Origin: Microthyrium microscopicum
Lineage: Eukaryota; Ascomycota; Dothideomycetes; Microthyriales; Microthyriaceae
Direction: 5' to 3'
Assembly: GCA_010405405.1 (NCBI GenBank)
Contig: MU004231.1
Span: forward strand, 1,047,736 to 1,111,735
Length of the DNA stretch: 64,000 bases
A program made the position numbers and the translations under genes. Position 1 is the stretch's first letter. Every line of letters begins with the position of its first letter. This document shows, in pieces, positions 58,265-64,000 of the stretch. The notes below the pieces were generated by a model. That model worked only from the letters and a program-made list of their open reading frames with translations, was not told where the DNA came from and did no database searches.

Positions 58265-59770
58265 TCCATAGATGCAGCTACTGACTGAGCAGAGCCGATC
58301 CAGGACCAAAGCATAACCGATGGAGGAGACGCAGTTGTTGCCAGTCCAGGCTGTTCAGCAATCCACGGTATACGGCATCAGATTGTAGAACAAGTTTACA
58401 GCCTCAGACTCTGTGGTGGCATAGCAGTCGCCGAGGAAGACAATTCGTTGATGATAGGAAACAACATCAAGCCGGTGACCACATTCGCCCTCCGCCACTC
58501 GAATACCTCCAAGCTCATGATCAAGGGCACAGCAATTGACCTCTCGGTCTCGTATATGCTGAGGGTGCACATGCCGCGCCCGCTGCATTTCTGCGCGCTT
58601 CATCGTCAAGACTCAGACGGAGGCTATTGATGTTGCCTGGCTGGTCCCGAATGCTAATAGCGACTTTACTTTGAACGACCGTTTTTCCAAAAGTGAGATT
58701 TTGTTGAGAAAGCGTTCCAAGGCAGATACGAGAGCTCCATATTGTTGGCAAGTGGCATCATTCTCTGTTGCTGTGCTAGCATCGTGGTTCAAATTGTGGT
58801 CGTTTGATTGCTTGCAGACTTGGATTTGGGGATACAAAGGAGAGCTTTGCCAAGAATGCCAGGCCCAAGCGTCCTTCCGTCTTCTTTGCACTCCATCATC
58901 CTTCCAAAAACGTCAACTGAAATTGAGTACGGAGTTTCAACGAACCACTTATCTAACAAAGGAAGCTCTTATGTGCAATCGTTTTGATTCACTCGTGGAT
59001 GGTACTCCCTTCTGACACAAAGTAAGTTTATGCCGCTGGCAGAGGTATCAACTCGGGTCTACGCAGTTCTATCGTAAATGTGCTCGCCTTTACTCCAGCC
59101 CTCACCTTGGACTTTGAGGAGAACGATGTGATTGAACTTGTGGCGTACGTCCTCTCCTCGAGGAGCCTGCCCTGCCACATATGACTACACTTACCTTATG
59201 GCACCACTATTTCCGAAGCTTAACGCATCTCCATTGGGTCAAAACTAAGGATAACGCTTCAGCATACGATTACCTTTCGACGAAATATCAGATCGAGAGA
59301 CGGAGAGCGTTGATAGTGTCTTCTACGCATCTTCTTTCGTGGTGGGGCCATATCCGGCACCCTCCACGTCAGTCCTTGCTGTGAGGGACCATGCGGATTA
59401 CGAATTGTTCAGCCTCTTTCATGCAAACTGTGCATTGCCTGCACATCTACGAGTTCTGGTCCACCGTGAGATGCTGCGCCCGTATCAGCCGCAGGCATCA
59501 TCGTCATGCCATGATCAGTGGTTGAAACGAAGCAGGCCGTGATGCCCAGTCATCCTCTGTGACCGCTATCGTTGATTGCAGATCAGGAACGCGAGTTGGT
59601 GGCAGTGTCTTCTTCCTGGTCCGGCATGAATGAGAATACGCCTCCCCCTGAGACACGACGCCAGTCTGATCAGATATAAGATGCGGCGTGTCCTAGTCGC
59701 TCCTGGTATTGAGTTACACTTTTCGGTTCGTCCTCAACAGCCTACGGTGCATACTGATTCTCCTCTGGTC
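58265..59770. other. Intergenic, no recognised gene
   Basis: Normal composition with many 60-115 codon frames on both strands, none with a recognisable domain or consistent splicing. It may hold an unrecognised or decayed gene. No dyad motif precedes the sirtuin gene. Confidence 0.35.
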
Positions 59771-59776
59771 TTGAAA

Positions 59777-61499
59777 ATGCCAAAACAACGAAACTCCACA
59801 GTTAGACACTCTGGGCCTTCACTCAGCCCATACCGAAGACCCAGCATACAAGCTCGCACTACAGACGATGCTGAGTTTTCAGAACAGCTCACTGCATTGC
59901 AGCAACTGGCAAGTAAATTGGCTGCCAAGCGAAGGATCGTCATCATCAGCGGAGCTGGCACATCCACGAATGCAGGCAGTAAGTCACAGGAAGTCGATGG
60001 TTCGTGCTCTAACCAGATTCCGTGACAGTTCCTTGCTTTAAGAGTCTCTCGAGGACTAAGATGGCCAGCCGAAACGTATTCGATCTTTCAGCGTATTCTT
60101 CGCTGGAATCTGCCAACTTATTACACGAGAGTGAGCTGCAGATACTCGAATCAGCGTCCAGGAATGAGCCTCAGCCTTTTGAGCTTTTCATGGAACAGTT
60201 GGCTCAATCAGGCCGCCTTCACCGACATTATACTCAGAACATTGATTGCCGCACGAGCAAGCTCCCCGCACTGAGTCAAAGAACGATTAATCTCCATGGT
60301 CGACTGGATAGATTAAGGTGTCACGTATATTCTCAGCACACAGTTTCAGTTCAGCAGCAGTCACTGCGGGAGTTGCTGGGTGCCCGATGCCCGGTATGCG
60401 ACGAGAAGAATGAAGAACGGTCCCGAGAAGGGAAGAGACTTCACAGCGTGGGATTTCTTCGACCCGACGTGTTACTATACAATGAGAGTGACGGAGCCGA
60501 TCCTCAGATCATGAAGGCGTTTGAAGAGGATCTACGTGGAAATATCGATGCGGTCATCATTGTTGGAACGACGCTCCACATTCCTCTTTTGGAAGACTTC
60601 ACAACCAAAGTCTGCCGAAGAATGAAACCTTCCACGGGAAAGACGCATTTACCTAGGACTGAAGGAATGGTTTTATGGATCAGCACCGAGAAACCAAAGG
60701 TAAGAGCAAAACTAAGAGATCTCATCGACTCAAAGTTCCTCCAAGACTGCGACGAATTCGCAGTTCAAATCTCTCCATGGCTTGACAACCTAAAAGGTAA
60801 GATGTCCCTCAGCAAAAAATAATCATTACTAAGTATGCACAGATATCTCATCTAGTGTCATGGCTTCGACAGAACCCGATGTTGGGATTGAAAGAGAACT
60901 TCAGTCCCCACGGAGCAGCACATTTGATCCTCCTAAACCTATCAGATCTATCGTCGATCTTACGGTTGACCAAGAACACTGCTGCCTATGTCCAAATGTC
61001 TTGGGCGAAGGAGGAGACCTTGAAAGCAGAGCCTTTGTCTTCAATGACTGCGGATGTGTAAGCGAACGACGAAATCAACTTTGGCTGTGCTGATCAATAA
61101 CTAGGTCCTTTGCGGCGAATGTGTTGGAAATGACAGCTCCATCGAGCTCACATGCCCAAAATGTGACCATTTTGGCAGCCTTTATTCCCACCCGCAAATC
61201 GTCCGTCAAGACTTTGGGCTCATGTGCCCTATTTGTTTCGAATCAGCAGGAACGGATACGGCGATTGAGCGCGTTTGCACGCCTTGCGGTAAGTGAGTAT
61301 TCAAAAGCTTAGGAAGAACCCGGCTTAATCAAAAAAAGGCCATGCATTCTGTCGTGCATGCATCACGGCGTATCTGGAAAACGGACAAAATGACACGTCT
61401 TCGAAATGTCCGACCTGCAAGGCTAAAATTCCCCGCGATGTAGGTCATTTTGGATGTCTGCAAACTGTCCAGCGAGGGCTTGACATTGTCGAGAATTGA
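59777..61499 (+). CDS. Sirtuin-like domain fused to tandem RING-type zinc fingers (five exons)
   Basis: Exons 59777-59978, 60029-60796, 60843-61057, 61105-61288 and 61339-61499 join in phase to 509 aa. The sirtuin part: RIVIISGAGTSTNAG, GIPCFKSL (canonical GIPDFRS), RLHRHYTQNIDCRTSKLPAL (canonical TQNID-G), INLHGRLDRL keeping the catalytic His, CPVC, FLRPDVLLYNE and DAVIIVGTTL. Only one CxxC of the zinc site is clear, and several NAD-pocket residues differ, so activity is doubtful. From residue about 370: CCLC...CGCVCGEC...CPKC (RING-like), then C436PICFES, CTPCGHAFCRAC and CPTC (480-483), a C3HC4 RING of the ubiquitin E3 type. Alternative: a separate RING gene starting at the ATG near 60.86 kb, but the 46-bp intron has good signals and keeps the frame. 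Confidence 0.72.
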
Positions 61500-61670
61500 A
61501 TGTTGTGGGTAGATGCACTGTAATGGCGTTCGAGGCGGCGGTTTGTACACCTTCATAACCCTGCCTCAGAGGGATATCCATAGCCTTCTTCTACAGTACA
61601 GTACTGTACCGGACTGTATGAATCATACGCTTAGATTTCCTGCGAGAAAACACTAGCATTGCGCGAATGC
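61500..61670. other. Short intergenic stretch
   Basis: 3' flank of the sirtuin-RING gene. Contains the self-complementary TACAGTACAGTACTGTA at about 61595-61611. Confidence 0.4.
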
Positions 61671-61673
61671 TCG

Positions 61674-61782
61674 AAATCAGGCACCCCAGGCTGATTACGG
61701 GCCCATTCGTGCTACAATGAAGTTGATCGTCGACATTCAGCATGGGGCCCGAGACTGGACCCCGGGTTCAAAACTGGGACAC
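61674..61782. promoter_or_regulatory. Three to four dyad motifs
   Basis: A degenerate pair in 61674-61703 (AAATCAGGCACC; GGCTGATTACGGGCCC), then GGGGCCCGAGACTGGACCCC (61744-61763) and GGGTTCAAAACTGGGACAC (61764-61782). They lie 120-225 bp upstream of the ATG at 61902. Confidence 0.65.
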
Positions 61783-61901
61783 TTGGTGTCAGTATACACG
61801 GCACAGCAACGCTATAAATCTGTAAATTCCGCTTCAAAAGACTGCACAAACTCACTACTGTATCAGAAGCAAAGCAGAAGTTCAAGTTATCTTATACCAT
61901 A

Positions 61902-62432
61902 ATGGCAGGAACGAAACGCTCCCGTGCTGATTCGGAAACGGAGGAGGAGAAGTCAAACGCCAAGCGCCATAATGGCGAAGCTCCTGAGCACGAGGCAGAA
62001 AAGGAGAAACCTAAGGAACAACCATCTCAGGACCACAGCAAGCAAGCCAAAAAAGCGGAAGACGGCTCGGAGTCGAAGCAAAAGCGCGCGCGGGAGCCAG
62101 AGAGCACTGACGAACCGGAGGCCAAACGCAGAGCCCCTTCCAGCCAGGGCGAAACTGCATATGATCATGCTCACAGAGTCAAACTTCGCACCCAAGTGAG
62201 GGCTTGTAAAACTCTCGCTGACTGTGGAGGTATCCTCAACAAGATTCCTGCCAGTAATATTATTGCTCTTGCCTTTGCTTTAAACGACGCGAAAGAGAAC
62301 CATCGCCGCGAGTTGTTCGGCATTCTTCCCAAAAGTCTTTCTTCTCAGATTGTTGACATTCTGGCGAATGCCATCATAGACAGAAAGCGGTACGATCCAG
62401 AGTCACTTTATCCTATTAACTTATCGCTTTGA
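61902..62432 (+). CDS. Hypothetical nuclear-type protein, 176 aa
   Basis: Single exon starting MAGTKRSRADSETEEEKSNA. The N-terminal half is highly charged, with basic runs (KRSR, KQKRAR, EAKRR) that look like nuclear localisation signals and an acidic, disordered background. The C-terminal half is a compact helical region (TLADCGGILNKIPASNII and FGILPKSLSSQIVDILANAI). No domain recognised. No introns or stops; normal composition. The dense dyad cluster upstream supports it as a real transcription unit. Confidence 0.6.
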   Translation: MAGTKRSRADSETEEEKSNAKRHNGEAPEHEAEKEKPKEQPSQDHSKQAKKAEDGSESKQKRAREPESTDEPEAKRRAPSSQGETAYDHAHRVKLRTQVRACKTLADCGGILNKIPASNIIALAFALNDAKENHRRELFGILPKSLSSQIVDILANAIIDRKRYDPESLYPINLSL

Positions 62433-62434
62433 AC

Positions 62435-62890
62435 AGGATCTTGCAAGCAATACCATTTTCAGGATATGATTCTAGAAAGCTGCAGAAAGTACTCATTCAC
62501 AAAGGATGCCTGGCGAAACAGCTGGATGGCGATGAGTCGCCATTTTTCGCAATGTGCCCATGTTTCTGAATGGCAAGCAAGCTAGTTGCGGCGTTCGTTT
62601 TGATATCGATTGATTCCTAAATAGCTCAGTTTAAGTTAGTCAATGAAAAATCTTCTGCCACAATCCCCTCATGAATATCAGGACGTCAATACCTTAAATG
62701 AAGTTCAGATATTCTGCATATAACATCCCAAATTGCGAGAACTGGCTTCAGGCCTCTTGCATTACCCCGTAACGTCACCTTTTGTCTCCCCGTGATTGAT
62801 CACTTGAGCATGCACATTACCCTGCGTAAGGCGGTGGTGATGATTTACCCATTGACATCGAGATTTACCAAAGAATCATCAACTGAGAGT
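62435..62890. other. Intergenic, nothing recognised
   Basis: No coding frame of note on either strand; the next recognisable signal is the dyad cluster beginning at 62893. Confidence 0.4.
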
Positions 62891-62892
62891 CG

Positions 62893-63080
62893 TGCCTGAT
62901 TTTGGTCCCTTTCAGTTTCACTCTCTTCGTATGGATGAGCGCCTCCACAAGCCCAGTTCTGGTCCCCCTTCGAGGTCCGAAACTGGACCCCGTCGAACGG
63001 CGACAACTTGCTCTGATAGCGACCACTTTCAGTCTCGATGTGTTTCTCATGATTTAGAGTTCAGTCTTGGGCCCCCCTCA
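62893..63080. promoter_or_regulatory. Four dyad or half-dyad motifs
   Basis: TGCCTGATTTTGGTCCC (62893-62909), GCCCAGTTCTGGTCCCCC (about 62951-62968), GAGGTCCGAAACTGGACCCC (62972-62991) and CAGTCTTGGGCCCCCC (about 63063-63078). All lie 85-275 bp upstream of the ATG at 63165. Confidence 0.7.
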
Positions 63081-63164
63081 AGCTCCTTATAAATCCACTC
63101 GCTAGGACAGCTTGAATCTATCTCGCATCAAATCTCTCACATCTAAGCAATATTATTAGTGAAC

Positions 63165-64000
63165 ATGGATAGCAACATGGAAGGAACTGGGGGTCAACAG
63201 AACCCTCCTCCAGCTAATGGTCAACAGGACCCTCCTCCAGCTAATGGCCAACAGAACCCTCCTCCTGCTAATGGTCAGGATCCTCCTCCATCGAAGGGCC
63301 AACAAGAACCCCCTGAGGCCGGCGGCCAGGGGAGTCCAGATGAGCCAGTTCCAAGCACGGAAGGTGGAGAACAAGGTGGAAACTTTTTTCCAGGCCTCAA
63401 TGGTTCCACAAAGTCTGGCTCCGGTTCAGGCCCATCTAAATCCACGCCGAAAGACAACGACCCAGATAGCGAAGAATACGGACCACCGATAGTCTTTATA
63501 CCTGTGCCGAAAACGACCGAAGGCGATGGCACAGTTGGATGGACCAGTCTCTGGGGGAAACTGTATCTCAATCGGTACGGAAAGAAAAGCCATGCAACAT
63601 ACCGAGTTGAGAAAGACTGCGTTGATGGCTACGACAAGCCAGACGAGGAGAATATTAACAGCCTCCTGAACCGGCGCGGACATCTGAAAGTAAATGAAAA
63701 CAGCACAGAGCGTAAATACACGAGAAGACACATCAATCGCATTCTCGCTGTTGCATGGCAAGGAAAGATTGCTACCACCGCTGACGAGGAATTTGATCGC
63801 TCAGAAGACCTAGATCTGATCAATCCGGCTATCAAACCAGATAAGACCAAGTATCCTCGCACCTATGTTTACGTCCGTTGGCTAATTGACGGAGAATTCG
63901 TTAAGACATGGGAGCCAAGGACCGAGCTTCAGGTTCGATACGGAGCGAAACTCGCGAACGATATCATCTTTACCGCTGCCAAGGAACAAGAAGAGAGATA
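63165..64000 (+). CDS. Hypothetical protein with Pro/Asn/Gln repeats, runs off the window
   Basis: The frame is open from the ATG at 63165 to the window end (278 codons, no stop). It begins MDSNMEGTGG, then four PPPANGQQN-type repeats and a disordered Gly/Ser/Pro stretch. From about residue 100 it becomes ordered: PPIVFIPVPKTTEGDGTVGW, KLYLNRYGKKSHATYRVEKD, then INRILAVAWQGK and YVYVRWLIDGEFVKTWEPR. No family recognised. A strong dyad cluster lies upstream. The 3' end is outside the window. Confidence 0.6.
   Translation, partial: MDSNMEGTGGQQNPPPANGQQDPPPANGQQNPPPANGQDPPPSKGQQEPPEAGGQGSPDEPVPSTEGGEQGGNFFPGLNGSTKSGSGSGPSKSTPKDNDPDSEEYGPPIVFIPVPKTTEGDGTVGWTSLWGKLYLNRYGKKSHATYRVEKDCVDGYDKPDEENINSLLNRRGHLKVNENSTERKYTRRHINRILAVAWQGKIATTADEEFDRSEDLDLINPAIKPDKTKYPRTYVYVRWLIDGEFVKTWEPRTELQVRYGAKLANDIIFTAAKEQEER
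63195..63300 (+). repeat. 27-30 bp coding repeat
   Basis: About four copies of CAACAGAACCCTCCTCCAGC plus TAATGG, coding for QQNPPPANG. The last copies are degenerate. Part of the gene starting at 63165. Confidence 0.75.

Noticed and set aside
58355-59542. Several frames of 60-114 codons on both strands
   Set aside because: No domain, no consistent splice joining and no promoter dyad; treated as intergenic.

Overview
The window reads as accessory DNA of a filamentous ascomycete (Pezizomycotina). The evidence is short 40-110 bp GT-AG introns, fungal-restricted families (DUF3723 protein, AA11-like LPMO, fungal pseudokinase, fungal JmjC-like proteins) and very strong repeat-induced point mutation (RIP). 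RIP shows as long blocks where C:G to T:A transitions have driven the DNA to extreme AT content, separated by blocks of normal composition. The species cannot be named from the sequence alone.

Layout. 0-6.6 kb: an acidic hypothetical gene, a RIP-damaged duplicated segment, and a minus-strand SET plus JmjC-like fusion gene. 7.2-18.0 kb: a RIP-degraded patatin-like phospholipase gene split by a 7.65 kb Ty3/gypsy LTR fossil. 18.3-24.2 kb: small genes (a zinc-binding relict, a MADS-like gene, several coiled-coil genes). 25-30 kb: a coiled-coil relict, an AA11-like LPMO relict, an intact cupredoxin/transmembrane gene and a GPI-type surface protein. 31-40 kb: a pair of tandem, extremely AT-rich repeats of about 4.55 kb. 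40-49.3 kb: C2H2/JmjC-like gene, membrane-protein pseudogene, ZNFX1-like helicase pseudogene, zinc/coiled-coil gene. 49.5-58 kb: DUF3723 relict, pseudokinase, ferric reductase, nucleoside deoxyribosyltransferase-like gene. 59.8-64 kb: a sirtuin-RING fusion gene and two hypothetical genes, the last running off the end.

Two themes tie the window together. First, DUF3723, ferric reductase and patatin-like genes are recognised companions of giant Starship elements in fungi, so the region may be Starship cargo or a Starship remnant; no captain recombinase was recognised. Second, a GC-rich interrupted dyad, roughly GGTCC - 6 or 7 AT-rich bases - GGACC, recurs in about sixteen intergenic intervals, usually 80-280 bp upstream of a start codon and often inside divergent promoters. 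Flanks differ between copies, so it behaves like a shared regulatory site rather than a transposon. I do not recognise it as a described motif, and it is the strongest candidate for something new here.

Many otherwise well-preserved genes carry one or a few in-frame TAG/TAA codons at places explained by CAG/CAA to stop or TGG to TAG. That fits light RIP; stage-specific A-to-I mRNA editing of TAG codons is an alternative that RNA data could test.
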